64,000 bases of DNA from Azophilus sp965215035 (GTDB lineage Bacteria > Pseudomonadota > Gammaproteobacteria > Pseudomonadales > Azotimanducaceae), in assembly GCA_965215035.1 (NCBI GenBank), contig OZ244040.1, forward strand, positions 3,348,001-3,412,000, read 5' to 3'. The translations under genes were made by a program, and so were the position numbers. Shown piece by piece: positions 8,708 through 17,299 of this stretch. The notes under the pieces are model-generated. The model was not told where the DNA came from. It worked only from the letters and a program-made list of their open reading frames with translations, and ran no database searches. Every line of letters starts with the position of its first letter. Position 1 is the stretch's first letter.

Positions 8708-9505
8708 CTACCCACCTGTGCCGGCAGCGTCGGTATCGAGCCTGTTCAATTCCTTCTGTAGTTCATATTGCCCCGAGGTGACATGTGACTCCATGCGCCG
8801 CAGGCGTAACTCCGCTTGCGCCAGAGCGGCACGCAGGTTACGGAGGCTGCGGCGGGGCGAGAGTTGTGGGCCCAGTTCCGGGGCGGGAGACGTGTGGTCA
8901 CCGCCCTGTTCCGGCCCGGCACCCTGCTGCTCGCGGCCATTGTCCGGGGGCCTGCTCATGACAAAGTACATAATCCAGTAGGCGGGAAAGATCACGCTCG
9001 GCACGAATATAAGCCCGGTGACCGCAACGCACCGGACAACCCAGACTTCCGCCCCGAAATAGGCGGCAATACCGGCACATACGCCGGCAATCTTGGCGTG
9101 CTCGCGGTCTCGATAGAGCTTGCGGGAGAGCGGCCGGACAGACGGGCGGGCACCCTCGTTGCGACTGCCGCGACCGCCGCGATCATTGCGGCCTCTGCGG
9201 CCGTTCCCATCACTGCGGCCGTTGCGATGCTTGCGACCGTCGCCATGACGGCCAGGGTGCGCATGCCGCCTCCGGCGGCCAGGCCCGGGTTCGCGCTCTG
9301 CCGACGAGCGCTCGTTGGCTGCGCTCTCGCCACCGAGTTCGCGCTCCAGGGTGGCGGCGGTTTCCTCGATAAAGGAAGCCGCGCGGCCGGCGAACTCGCG
9401 CTTGGCGGTCGCGGCAAACTTCTGCACCGCCTTTTCCAGCCGCTCTAGGGCAGCCTGCAGGTCCGGCGGTACCCGACCGCCCGAGCCCTTGCCGCTGCCG
9501 CTCAT
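8708..9505 (-). CDS. pspC: PspC-domain protein with low-complexity N-terminal extension
   Basis: The PspC domain is recognisable in the middle (LYRDREHAKIAGVCAGIAAYFG, then two hydrophobic stretches through about residue 185). PspC is an inner-membrane partner of PspB that senses envelope stress and recruits PspA. Two features are unusual. The N-terminal about 125 residues include a helical part and a long G/R/N/H-rich low-complexity tract. The C-terminus carries a coiled coil with RRMESHVTSGQYELQKEL. The start ATG overlaps the pspB stop by 4 bp. Its 265 residues are about twice the length of classic PspC. Confidence 0.9.
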   Translation of the reverse strand: MSGSGKGSGGRVPPDLQAALERLEKAVQKFAATAKREFAGRAASFIEETAATLERELGGESAANERSSAEREPGPGRRRRHAHPGRHGDGRKHRNGRSDGNGRRGRNDRGGRGSRNEGARPSVRPLSRKLYRDREHAKIAGVCAGIAAYFGAEVWVVRCVAVTGLIFVPSVIFPAYWIMYFVMSRPPDNGREQQGAGPEQGGDHTSPAPELGPQLSPRRSLRNLRAALAQAELRLRRMESHVTSGQYELQKELNRLDTDAAGTGG

Positions 9506-9753
9506 TCCTCGCCCTCGCGCATGCGGTCGCGCCAGTGTGGCGTCTCGGCGTCGAGGATGGCTTCGAGGGTTTCAATACGCTCTGTCATGCGGCTCGCCCG
9601 GGCGCTCAGCGCCTCCAATTCCTGCCGCTCCTGCTCCGACAACGCGCCCTGGACCTGCTGCTTGCTGCGGTAGTGCATGAAGACCCAGATGGGCGCAACG
9701 ATAGCAAGAAAGACGACGGCCGGAACAAAAAAGGCAACTACTATGCCATCCAT
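9502..9753 (-). CDS. pspB: phage shock protein B
   Basis: This 83-residue PspB has one N-terminal membrane helix (VAFFVPAVVFLAIVAPIWVF), a basic junction HYRSKQQ, and the C-terminal cytoplasmic coiled coil ending ETLEAILDAETPHWRDRMRE, the hallmark end of PspB. It acts with PspC at the inner membrane to transmit stress to PspA. It starts 8 bp after pspA and overlaps pspC by 4 bp. Confidence 0.95.
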   Translation of the reverse strand: MDGIVVAFFVPAVVFLAIVAPIWVFMHYRSKQQVQGALSEQERQELEALSARASRMTERIETLEAILDAETPHWRDRMREGEE

Positions 9754-9761
9754 GATGTCTC

Positions 9762-10439
9762 CTAACTGCTGGCGTCTTGCTCGCGGCCGCTCATCCTAGC
9801 CTTCAGTTCGCGCAGTTCATCCTCGACGCTGTCGCCCTGCTCCAGCTCGGCGATTTCATCGGCCAGCGTCTTCTGCCCCATATCATACGCTTCGACCTGG
9901 CCTTCGATGTCGTCCATTTTGCGCTCGTACAATTCGAACCGCTGTATGGCGTCGTCGACATTGTGTTCGTGGAGCCGACGGCGCACCCCGAGCCGTGTCT
10001 TGGCCGCCTGGCCGCGCAGCACAATGGCATTCTGGCGCGTCTTGGCGTCCTTGATCTTGGCCTGCAGGGCACCCACATCGACATTGAGCTTCTCAAGGGT
10101 CTCGTCGATGATTCCCAGTTCCCGGGTGAGCGATTCCGCCGCCTCGCTGGCCTTGTTCCTCTCGCCTAAGGCACCTTTGGCGAGGTCGTCGCGCCCCTTG
10201 TTCACGGCCACCTCGGCCTTGCGTTCCCATTCAGCCGCCTCGGTGGACAGCCATTCCTGGCGCCGCAGCAATTCCTTGCGGTCGGCTATGGCCCGGGCGG
10301 ATGTGGAACGCACCTCCACCAGCGCCTCCTCCATTTCCTGAATGATGAGCCGCACCATTTTTTCCGGGTCTTCCGCCCTGTCGAGCAGGGCATTGAGGTT
10401 GGAATTGATGATATCGGTCATCCGCGAAAAGATAGTCAT
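9762..10439 (-). CDS. pspA: phage shock protein A
   Basis: PspA is the peripheral inner-membrane effector of the phage-shock response and, when unstressed, the inhibitor of PspF. The 225-residue protein starts MTIFSRMTDIINSNLNALL, the usual amphipathic N-terminal helix, and continues as long coiled coils (EDPEKMVRLIIQEMEEALVEV and following). I chose the ATG at 10439 on family grounds; the upstream in-frame extension is not PspA-like. It leads the pspA-pspB-pspC cluster and is transcribed divergently from pspF. Confidence 0.96.
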   Translation of the reverse strand: MTIFSRMTDIINSNLNALLDRAEDPEKMVRLIIQEMEEALVEVRSTSARAIADRKELLRRQEWLSTEAAEWERKAEVAVNKGRDDLAKGALGERNKASEAAESLTRELGIIDETLEKLNVDVGALQAKIKDAKTRQNAIVLRGQAAKTRLGVRRRLHEHNVDDAIQRFELYERKMDDIEGQVEAYDMGQKTLADEIAELEQGDSVEDELRELKARMSGREQDASS

Positions 10440-10588
10440 GTTCGATCTGCCTCCTTCGGTGAAATCGGTTGAGCGCCGTTTCCTATCGCGAATACCGGGT
10501 TTCCCCGAAGGGATTCGATATTCCGCAAGCGGCGTTTGGTTTCCCGAGTGCCGCCCGCCGGAATCGGCGTTCTGCGTCACCAAAGCCG

Positions 10589-10606
10589 TTTCAGGATTCG
10601 TGCCAA
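10589..10606 (-). promoter_or_regulatory. candidate sigma-54 promoter for pspABC
   Basis: On the minus strand the motif TTGGCACGAATCCTGAA has a perfect -24 element (TTGGCACG) and a weak -12 element (CTGAA). It lies about 150 bp upstream of pspA and between pspA and pspF, where a PspF-activated sigma-54 promoter is expected. The -12 lacks the usual GC, so the call is tentative. Confidence 0.45.
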
Positions 10607-10863
10607 TTCTGTACTCCGCGGCGGTTGCCCACCTTTCAGCAGCTCGGCAATTTGTCGGATATTCTATGCAAGCCATTGATTTAAAATAATTATATTTCAC
10701 CTCAAGCAAACAAGGATACCTATTTCAATAGCCGGAAACTGCATCGGAGGTTCATAACACCCAAGAACCCGACAGCCTGTTGGCCTGCGCGGATCTGACT
10801 GCTTTGACATCACTTTGGCACCAATAGTGGTTTAGGTGGCTAATAGTTGGCAGAATCCGCAAC

Positions 10864-12027
10864 ATGCGTACCGAACCGGAGAGGCTGCTTGGCGAATCGC
10901 CCGCGTTCCTAGGCGTGCTGGAGGCCGTCTCGCAGATTGCGCCGCTGGAGAAGCCCGTGCTCATCGTCGGCGAACGAGGCACCGGCAAGGAACTGATCGC
11001 CGAGCGGCTACATTACCTGTCGAACCGATGGGAGGGCCACTACCTGAAGATGAATTGCGCGGCGATTGCCGATTCGCTGCTAGAGAGCGAATTGTTCGGC
11101 CACGAGGCCGGCGCCTTCACCGGCGCTTCGCGCACCCACCACGGCCGGTTCGAGCGAGCGCACGGCGGCACCCTGTTCCTAGATGAGTTGTCGAACACCT
11201 CTGCCCTCGTGCAGGAGAAGCTGCTACGCATTATCGAATACGGCGAGTTCGAGCGCGTGGGCGGCAAGAAGACGCTGCGATGCGACGTTCGCCTAGTGGC
11301 GGCAACCAACGAGGACCTGCCCGGTTTGGCGGTTGCCGGTAGGTTTCGGAGCGACCTGCTCGACCGGCTCGCCTTCGATGTCGTCACCCTGCCGCCGCTG
11401 CGTGAACGCCGGGGCGACATCCTGCTGCTCGCCGAGCACTTTGCCATCAACATGTCGGTGGAGCTTGGCCGGGAGGTGTTCGCCGGGTTCTCCGCAGCCG
11501 CGCGGCAGGCCCTGCAGCGATATCCCTGGCCCGGCAACGTGCGGGAACTGAAGAACGTGGTCGAGCGTTGCGTGTACCGGGCGGAAGCGGGCGAGCTTGT
11601 GGATGAGATCCTGTTCGACCCGTTCGATTCGCCGTATCGACCGTCGTCGCACTCGCCCGGCGAAGCGCCGTTGCCCGCGGGCGGCGAACCGGCCGCCGGT
11701 GGCGACCGGCGCCCTTCGCCCGGCACCAGGGTGGCATCGTCGACACCAGCGCCATCGGTGACGCCGGTCGCCGACGGCAATCAGACTCCCTTGGCCGGTG
11801 ATGCGATGATTCCCCCGGGCCAGCCAGCATTCCTAGCCGAGCGCCTTGCGCCCCAGGCCTTCCCGGTTGACTTGCGGCAGCAGGTGCGCGACTACGAGGT
11901 CGCGACTATCCAGCAGGCACTACAGGCCGCAAAGCACAACCAGCGCCAGGCTGCGGAGCTGTTGCAACTGACCTACCATCAGTTCCGTGGCTACTTGAAG
12001 AAGTATCAAATTCTCAAGCAGGATTGA
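10864..12027 (+). CDS. pspF: sigma-54-dependent activator PspF
   Basis: This is an AAA+ enhancer-binding protein that begins directly with the ATPase domain and lacks a receiver domain, as PspF does. It shows Walker A GERGTGKE (residues 36-43), the sigma-54 contact loop GAFTGA (83-88), Walker B GGTLFLDEL, and a C-terminal Fis-type helix-turn-helix (RQAAELLQLTYHQFRGYLKKY). A proline/alanine-rich linker of about 70 residues (about 255-325) separates the ATPase and DNA-binding domains. The gene is divergent from pspABC, whose transcription it should activate unless PspA holds it inactive. Confidence 0.95.
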   Translation: MRTEPERLLGESPAFLGVLEAVSQIAPLEKPVLIVGERGTGKELIAERLHYLSNRWEGHYLKMNCAAIADSLLESELFGHEAGAFTGASRTHHGRFERAHGGTLFLDELSNTSALVQEKLLRIIEYGEFERVGGKKTLRCDVRLVAATNEDLPGLAVAGRFRSDLLDRLAFDVVTLPPLRERRGDILLLAEHFAINMSVELGREVFAGFSAAARQALQRYPWPGNVRELKNVVERCVYRAEAGELVDEILFDPFDSPYRPSSHSPGEAPLPAGGEPAAGGDRRPSPGTRVASSTPAPSVTPVADGNQTPLAGDAMIPPGQPAFLAERLAPQAFPVDLRQQVRDYEVATIQQALQAAKHNQRQAAELLQLTYHQFRGYLKKYQILKQD

Positions 12028-12161
12028 CTCCCGTTTGCACCGGTCGCGAGTCGCTGGGGTTCACGCCCAAAGCATCATCCCAGAGTTGCCCACCAGTTTT
12101 TTGCGGAGCCCGATATGGGTGGTTCACGCCCACCGACCATCCCACTCGGCCGGAAACCCGG

Positions 12162-12167
12162 TATACT
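12162..12167 (+). promoter_or_regulatory. -10 box of the tRNA-Ser promoter
   Basis: TATACT ends 10 bp before the tRNA 5' end, spacing consistent with a sigma-70 -10 element just upstream of the tRNA start. No convincing -35 hexamer is visible. Confidence 0.5.
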
Positions 12168-12177
12168 GCGCCTCCCC

Positions 12178-12267
12178 GGAGAGGTGGCCGAGCGGCTGAA
12201 GGCGCTCCCCTGCTAAGGGAGTATGGGGTGACACCCATCGAGGGTTCGAATCCCTCCCTCTCCGCCA
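12178..12267 (+). tRNA. tRNA-Ser(GCU)
   Basis: A 90-nt class II tRNA. The acceptor arms GGAGAGG and CCTCTCC pair, the D-arm contains GGCCGAGCGG, and the anticodon loop is CTGCTAA with anticodon GCT at 12212-12214. There is a long variable arm, T-loop GTTCGAATC, and an encoded CCA at 12265-12267. It reads AGC and AGU serine codons. It marks the left edge of the accessory island that contains the CRISPR loci. Confidence 0.97.
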
Positions 12268-12587
12268 TAGGCGCTTGGGAAGACGCCCACCTGTTTCGGG
12301 AAAAGTACGCGGAACGCGAGGCACCTCTACGCGTACACACCGACACGCTCATCGTTTCCCTGCGGTGCTTGGGAGAAAAGGACGCTCGGCCATTCACCCC
12401 CCGGATCCCCGCCTGAATCGACGCCGCGGGGAGCGGGGGAGTCCCTCAAGTGTTCGACAGGCCCGACCCCGCCCCCGTGTCGATGCCGCCCGGGAACGGG
12501 TTCGTCGGGGACGCGGGGCCTTTTGAACGGGGTGGTCCCGGTTCGTTGGGCAGTCCATGGGCACACCGGCGCAACCGGCGTCGGCCG
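12268..12587. other. intergenic region, no gene seen
   Basis: These 320 bp between the tRNA and the ATPase gene contain no convincing coding region, RNA or repeat. I searched by eye for an integrase remnant or a copy of the tRNA 3' end and saw none. Confidence 0.4.
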
Positions 12588-14129
12588 CTAACCCGTTCCT
12601 CCCGACCCGCCGGACGCGCCGGCCCCACCGCCGTTGTCGTGTTTCCTCTCCGGCACCCCCTTGGGCCAGTCGAATTCAGGCCAGATCCCGCGCGCGGTCG
12701 CGGCGGCGGTGTCCGGCGCGTCGGCATCGGCACCGGCGGCGAGCAGCGTTTCCACCACATCCATCCAGCGGCACTCGGCGGCCAGGTGCAGCGGCACCCG
12801 CCCCATGGCGTCGCGGGTATTGATGGCGTCGGGGTCCGCCCGGAGCCGCCGCTCCAGCAGGGCGGTGTCGCCCAGCAGCGCGGCGCGGTGCGGCGGGAAT
12901 TCGCGGGCGGCCGCGTAGGAGGCCAGCGAGGGGATGGGGCAGCCATAGAGGAGGGGCGCGTTGGGCTCTGGATCGGGGACGGACTGCAGGAAGCCGCGCT
13001 CGAGAAAACACCGGAAGACGGAGCGGGCCTCGTCCATATCCCCGTGCCGGAATGCATCCCTGATCGCGTGGAGCGCGTTCCTCATTCCGGTTGGACCCGC
13101 GACCCATAGGGCCGCCATGGCCCGGCCGACATCGTCCTCGCTCTCCCGGAGCAGCGGATTGTCGTAGCGCGTGTTGTAGTACGCGCCCCGCCGCTCCGCG
13201 GCGTCGCGGCGCACGTCGTCTAGGTCGGCCGGGGCCAGTTGGCCCGGGTCGCGTCCCGGCATGGCAAGCTGCCCCGCCAGCGCGGCCAGGAAGTGGTTGG
13301 TGTGCATCGGCCACCCCTGGCTGTCACAGACCAGCGCGTCGGCCCAGCGCGCCGCCTCGTCGGCCGTCGCCGCCACTCCGAAGCGGCCCAGCCAGCCGTC
13401 GAAAAGTTCGCGGACCTCACCGTCGGATAGGGAGCCGAGTGTATGGACGCTCCCGAGCTCGTTCGAGAAGCGGCTCAACCCAATGCCCGGCTGGCCGAGG
13501 TGCTCCCGCAGATGCCCCAGCCCCGCGAGCACAGGCAGAACGGGGATGTCGGAGACATGGCCCTGATGGAGCATCCGAGCAATGCCCGCCTCCGGTTGCC
13601 ACGGGCGGACTTCCTGGGCCTCGTCGACCATCAGCACCACCGGATGTCGAAACTTCCGCGCCTCAAACAGCGCCCGCGCGCTGTCGGAGACCGCCTCCGA
13701 CGCCTTGTCGGGTGCGAACAGCGACGTCAGCGCCCCGGCCACCACCGGCTCCCAGTCCCGCCCGCGACGCGCGGGCAGGCCCTTCCGCAGCGCCTGCGGC
13801 ATCCGGTCCCCGTCCATGAGCGCCTCCAGCGGCAGGTTGACCGCGATGGGGGCACCGGTATCCCCGGCCGCCCGTGCCGCCTCCCATTTCCTCCGCAGGT
13901 GCGCCAAAAGCGACGACTTCCCGGCACCGGGGGCACCCTGGACCACCCGCGTCAGCCCGGGGAAATCCTCCCCGGCGCACCACGCGTCCAGTGTCGCCGC
14001 AGCGGCCTCCTCGAGGTCGCGGACCACATCCCGGCGACCCACGAAGACGGGCGGCGCGGCCCTCGCCTCACGCTTGACGTATCGCCGCAGCGCGTCCCGC
14101 CGTTCGGCGGTCCGCACGGGTTTGTCCAT
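12588..14129 (-). CDS. AAA ATPase with C-terminal ankyrin-like repeats
   Basis: This 513-residue protein opens with VFVGRRD (residues 28-34), then Walker A GAPGAGKS (65-72) and Walker B VDEAQ (168-172). A GLGH-containing sensor region and a helical C-terminal domain with YYNTRYDNPLL follow. After GCPIPSLASYAA come ankyrin-like repeats (RVPLHLAAECRWMDVVETLLAAGADADA). I chose the ATG at 14129; the longer frame starts at a TTG. It resembles signal-transducing AAA/STAND-type ATPases. A second member with the same VFVGR, VDEAQ and GCPIPSL landmarks lies at 41798-43099, so the two bracket the CRISPR island. Function unknown; a defence or island-maintenance role is inference. Confidence 0.8.
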   Translation of the reverse strand: MDKPVRTAERRDALRRYVKREARAAPPVFVGRRDVVRDLEEAAAATLDAWCAGEDFPGLTRVVQGAPGAGKSSLLAHLRRKWEAARAAGDTGAPIAVNLPLEALMDGDRMPQALRKGLPARRGRDWEPVVAGALTSLFAPDKASEAVSDSARALFEARKFRHPVVLMVDEAQEVRPWQPEAGIARMLHQGHVSDIPVLPVLAGLGHLREHLGQPGIGLSRFSNELGSVHTLGSLSDGEVRELFDGWLGRFGVAATADEAARWADALVCDSQGWPMHTNHFLAALAGQLAMPGRDPGQLAPADLDDVRRDAAERRGAYYNTRYDNPLLRESEDDVGRAMAALWVAGPTGMRNALHAIRDAFRHGDMDEARSVFRCFLERGFLQSVPDPEPNAPLLYGCPIPSLASYAAAREFPPHRAALLGDTALLERRLRADPDAINTRDAMGRVPLHLAAECRWMDVVETLLAAGADADAPDTAAATARGIWPEFDWPKGVPERKHDNGGGAGASGGSGGTG

Positions 14130-14340
14130 GGTTCCCGTCCGGTCGGACCCGATGCCGCCATTGTAGTGCAATGGCGCGCGTCCCGGACGACTGCATGGGC
14201 GACGGGCCGGGCTTCAAACTGATACACTGCCGCGCCGCGACCGCGGTGGAAGGCGCACTACCTTACAACGGGCGGTTCGCGTTACTTGCGCGCCAATATC
14301 CCCGGATGAGTGGCGCGGACAGTGGAACAGCAAGCGGGGA

Positions 14341-16110
14341 ATGACCATCGGCCAGCATCGCCCTTCCGCGCGGACACACGTTCTGCTGACAGTGCTTGGC
14401 AGGAACCCGAGGCCGGCATGCTATACCCTCGGAGATCGGAAGACCGAGCAGCAACTTGCGCCCGTAGCTCTGTTCAACCTGCTGCCGGCGCCAGAGCGGC
14501 CAGACTGTGTGCGGGCGCTCTGCACACCGGAAGCGAAATGCGAAAGCTGGCCACTGCTTGAAGAAGCCCTAAAGAGCAAGTGTCTTGTAGAGTCGGTCGA
14601 TATATCCACCAGCGACACTCAGGAAGGAGTCAACGACTATCTGAAGAGCGTCGTCGACGCGATTCCCCGGCAGGATGTCGAAATCACCGTCGACGTCACC
14701 CACGGCTTTCGGCACTTTTCGTTTCTGACCTACATCGCCGTTCTTTACATGGCCGCACTTGGCGAAATTCGCATTCGAGGCGCGTTTTACGGGATGCTGA
14801 ACCAAGATCGACCAAGCCCGTTCCTTGATCTGCGTCCTATTCTGGAACTGCCCGACTGGGTCTATGCCGTGCGGGTTCTACGCGACACGGGCAGCGCCGT
14901 ACAGATCGCTAAAGCCCTCCGCAAGGGTACGCAAAACCCATCCGCTACAAACATTATGCGCCACTTGACGCATCTTTCGGAAGCATATCTGTCGGGGCTG
15001 CCCATCGAGTTGGGTAGGTTGGCGCACACCGTTCGCAAGCAGCACCTTAAGCCGTTGAGGAAACGGCTGAGGGATGACCATCACCTGCCCCTCGAGGGCA
15101 AATTGGTGGCTCAAATCGACCGAATCCTTGTTCCGCTCGCGCTTATCGATGCACCGGCACCCGGCGACGGATGGAAGAAGAAGGTGGCACTGACTCCGTG
15201 CGAATTGAAGCGTCAGGCTAAAGTCATCGACGATCTCCTGCAGCGCGAGAGCATCGCGACGGCGCTCGGTCTGATGAGCGAGTGGACCGTATCATGGGTC
15301 GTATGGTGCCAGAGCGAGGAGGACCGCCAAAACCGAAGGGACAACTGGCTCGACTATGGCACAACGCGACGCGGTGCGGCCAATCTTCTGGGGGCATTCA
15401 AGGCCATCGAGAGCAACATCGCGCTCAGAGACCGCCTGAGCGAGGATCAGCGCTCGCTCGGACGCTACTGGGGCAAGCTCAGTGAACTGCGCAATGGGTA
15501 TGCGCATCACGGAATGCGCCATCAGGTTCTGGTCGGCGACAAAAACGCCGTGAACAGCCTCGAATACATACGATGGTATTGGGAAAAGACGCTTAATCAT
15601 TGTCCAGGCTTTTCCCTTTCACTCGACCGATCGCCCGGCCGAGTCCTCGTCAGCCCTATCGGCATGCGGCCCGGCGTGCTTTTCAGTGCCTTGCACGCGT
15701 GCAGGGCGGAGGATGTCGGGGAACCGGCATTGTGCCTCGTAATCTGTTCGCGCGAGACCGAGGGAAAGATCGCCGAGGCGGTAGGTAACGCCGGCTATGC
15801 GGGCGCTATCGAGCCGTTGCTCCTACAGGACCCCTACGGCGGCCGCTCGGAGATCGAGCGTCTGGCGCATGCGGCGTGTACGCACCTGGTCGGGGCGACC
15901 GAGGTCGTCGTGAACGTCACCGGCGGGACGACGCTTATGGGTCTTGCCGCGGAATCGGTCGCGGACACTGCCCGCAGGCTCGCCTGTCCGGTCCGCCGTT
16001 TTGGATTGATAGATCGCAGGCCTACCGGGGAGCAGGATGCAGACCCGTATCGGGCGGGCGAGCCGTTTTGGCTCGACGCGGTGGAGAGCGGTGGCGCCGA
16101 TGAAAATTGA
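14341..16110 (+). CDS. CARF-HEPN type III effector with extra C-terminal CARF-like domain
   Basis: This looks like the ancillary RNase of the type III-B system. Residues about 1-200 form a CARF domain of the TIGR02221/Csx1-like kind, with TVLGRNP at the start and VDVTHGFRHFSFL at 117-129. The middle is helical and holds the HEPN RNase motif R-x4-H as RNGYAH (R384 to H389). The last about 160 residues form a second CARF-like fold: VSPIGMRPGVLFSALHA and VVVNVTGGTTLMGLAAES (522-539). Family members bind cyclic oligoadenylate and then cut RNA. The second domain may be another sensor or a ring nuclease. The gene overlaps cmr1 by 11 bp and is probably the first gene of the cmr operon. Confidence 0.85.
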   Translation: MTIGQHRPSARTHVLLTVLGRNPRPACYTLGDRKTEQQLAPVALFNLLPAPERPDCVRALCTPEAKCESWPLLEEALKSKCLVESVDISTSDTQEGVNDYLKSVVDAIPRQDVEITVDVTHGFRHFSFLTYIAVLYMAALGEIRIRGAFYGMLNQDRPSPFLDLRPILELPDWVYAVRVLRDTGSAVQIAKALRKGTQNPSATNIMRHLTHLSEAYLSGLPIELGRLAHTVRKQHLKPLRKRLRDDHHLPLEGKLVAQIDRILVPLALIDAPAPGDGWKKKVALTPCELKRQAKVIDDLLQRESIATALGLMSEWTVSWVVWCQSEEDRQNRRDNWLDYGTTRRGAANLLGAFKAIESNIALRDRLSEDQRSLGRYWGKLSELRNGYAHHGMRHQVLVGDKNAVNSLEYIRWYWEKTLNHCPGFSLSLDRSPGRVLVSPIGMRPGVLFSALHACRAEDVGEPALCLVICSRETEGKIAEAVGNAGYAGAIEPLLLQDPYGGRSEIERLAHAACTHLVGATEVVVNVTGGTTLMGLAAESVADTARRLACPVRRFGLIDRRPTGEQDADPYRAGEPFWLDAVESGGADEN

Positions 16111-17299
16111 CGCCACCTATCGGGTGGTCACGCCCTTGTTTTGCGCCGGTGCAGATCCGGAACGTTCTGAACTCCGCCTGCCAAGCTTCAAGGGAGTGCT
16201 GCGCTACTGGTGGCGTGCGCTGGCTTGGTCACGGCTCAGTGGGAATCTCGGGGAAATCCAGCGGGAGGAAAACGTGCTCTTCGGAAGCGCGGACAGCGGC
16301 CAATCCAGAGTGCTCATGCGGCTGACACCGGCAATCGACCCACCAATGGTTGCCGAGGTCAAGGTCGGCAGCGTACTTACCGTTTCCCGGGAGCACGGGA
16401 GTGGTGTTGTCGGCGAGGGAGCACGGTATCTGGGCTACGGCGTCATGGAGGCGTTCGACCGCCCCCGAATAGACAAGAAGGCCGGCGAACTCACCCGCGC
16501 CTGTCTCCGTGCGCCGTTCGAGTTTACCGTTCAGATGCGGGGACGCCGTTTGCGTGACGATCAGATGCGGTCGCTCCAGGATGCGCTGATCGCACTCGGA
16601 ACCCTTGCCGGTATGGGGGCCAAGAGCCGCAAAGGCTACGGTTCGCTAGTCCTCCGCTCGCTTAGGGTCGATGGAGATGAGTCATGGCATGCACCTCAAT
16701 CCATCGACGATCTGCGTACAGAAATCTCGGCTCTTCACCGCGATTACAACAGGACTAAACTTCCCGACTATCCCGAGTACACGGCTTTCTCGTCGGGAAC
16801 GCGCCATGTTCTGCTGTCGAGTAGCAAGACGGCACCCCTGAAACTACTCGATCTCGTTGGCCGCGAGCTCGTCAGGTTCCGAAGCTGGGGCCGTGATGGG
16901 AAGATCCTCGGAAACAAAGACGTTTCAGAAAAGAACTTTGAGGACGATCACGACCTGATGAAGAGCGGGAGACGAAAGACGAGACATCCCCGCCGCATCG
17001 CCTTTGGCCTTCCCCACAACTACGGGAAGAACAGAGTTGGACCAGACAAAGGTCTCGACCGCCGGGCGAGCCCGTTGTTCATCCACATCCACGAATGCGG
17101 AAGCACGCCCGTCGCGGTTCTGTCGTTCCTGCCGGCACGGTTCCTGCCCAAGGACAGCAAGAACCAATCGTATATCTCGGTCGGCGGAAGCAGGATCCCT
17201 CAAGTACCGGAGGATGCCCTTTACCGTCCTGTCAACGAGTTTCTCGATCGCCTCCTCGATCCAAAGAAACGCCGAGAGCCGTTTACAGAGGCCATCTAG
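16100..17299 (+). CDS. cmr1: type III-B RAMP protein Cmr1
   Basis: Cmr1 caps the 3' end of the Cmr complex and helps bind target RNA. The 399-residue protein starts MKIDATYRVVTPLFCAG and has the typical Cmr1 segment LPSFKGVLRYWWRAL and the glycine-rich RAMP motif GMGAKSRKGYGS. The ATG at 16100 is inside the end of the upstream CARF-HEPN gene. The stop codon TAG abuts the MITE-like element starting at 17300, which separates cmr1 from cmr2. Confidence 0.93.
   Translation: MKIDATYRVVTPLFCAGADPERSELRLPSFKGVLRYWWRALAWSRLSGNLGEIQREENVLFGSADSGQSRVLMRLTPAIDPPMVAEVKVGSVLTVSREHGSGVVGEGARYLGYGVMEAFDRPRIDKKAGELTRACLRAPFEFTVQMRGRRLRDDQMRSLQDALIALGTLAGMGAKSRKGYGSLVLRSLRVDGDESWHAPQSIDDLRTEISALHRDYNRTKLPDYPEYTAFSSGTRHVLLSSSKTAPLKLLDLVGRELVRFRSWGRDGKILGNKDVSEKNFEDDHDLMKSGRRKTRHPRRIAFGLPHNYGKNRVGPDKGLDRRASPLFIHIHECGSTPVAVLSFLPARFLPKDSKNQSYISVGGSRIPQVPEDALYRPVNEFLDRLLDPKKRREPFTEAI

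Noticed and set aside
10825..10845. TTGGCACCAATAGTGG upstream of pspF as a sigma-54 promoter
   Set aside because: The -24 half is good but the -12 has GG instead of GC, and pspF is normally sigma-70 driven.
12450..13109. 219-codon plus-strand open frame next to the tRNA
   Set aside because: Mostly antisense to the ankyrin-bearing ATPase; proline/arginine-rich low complexity typical of a shadow frame.
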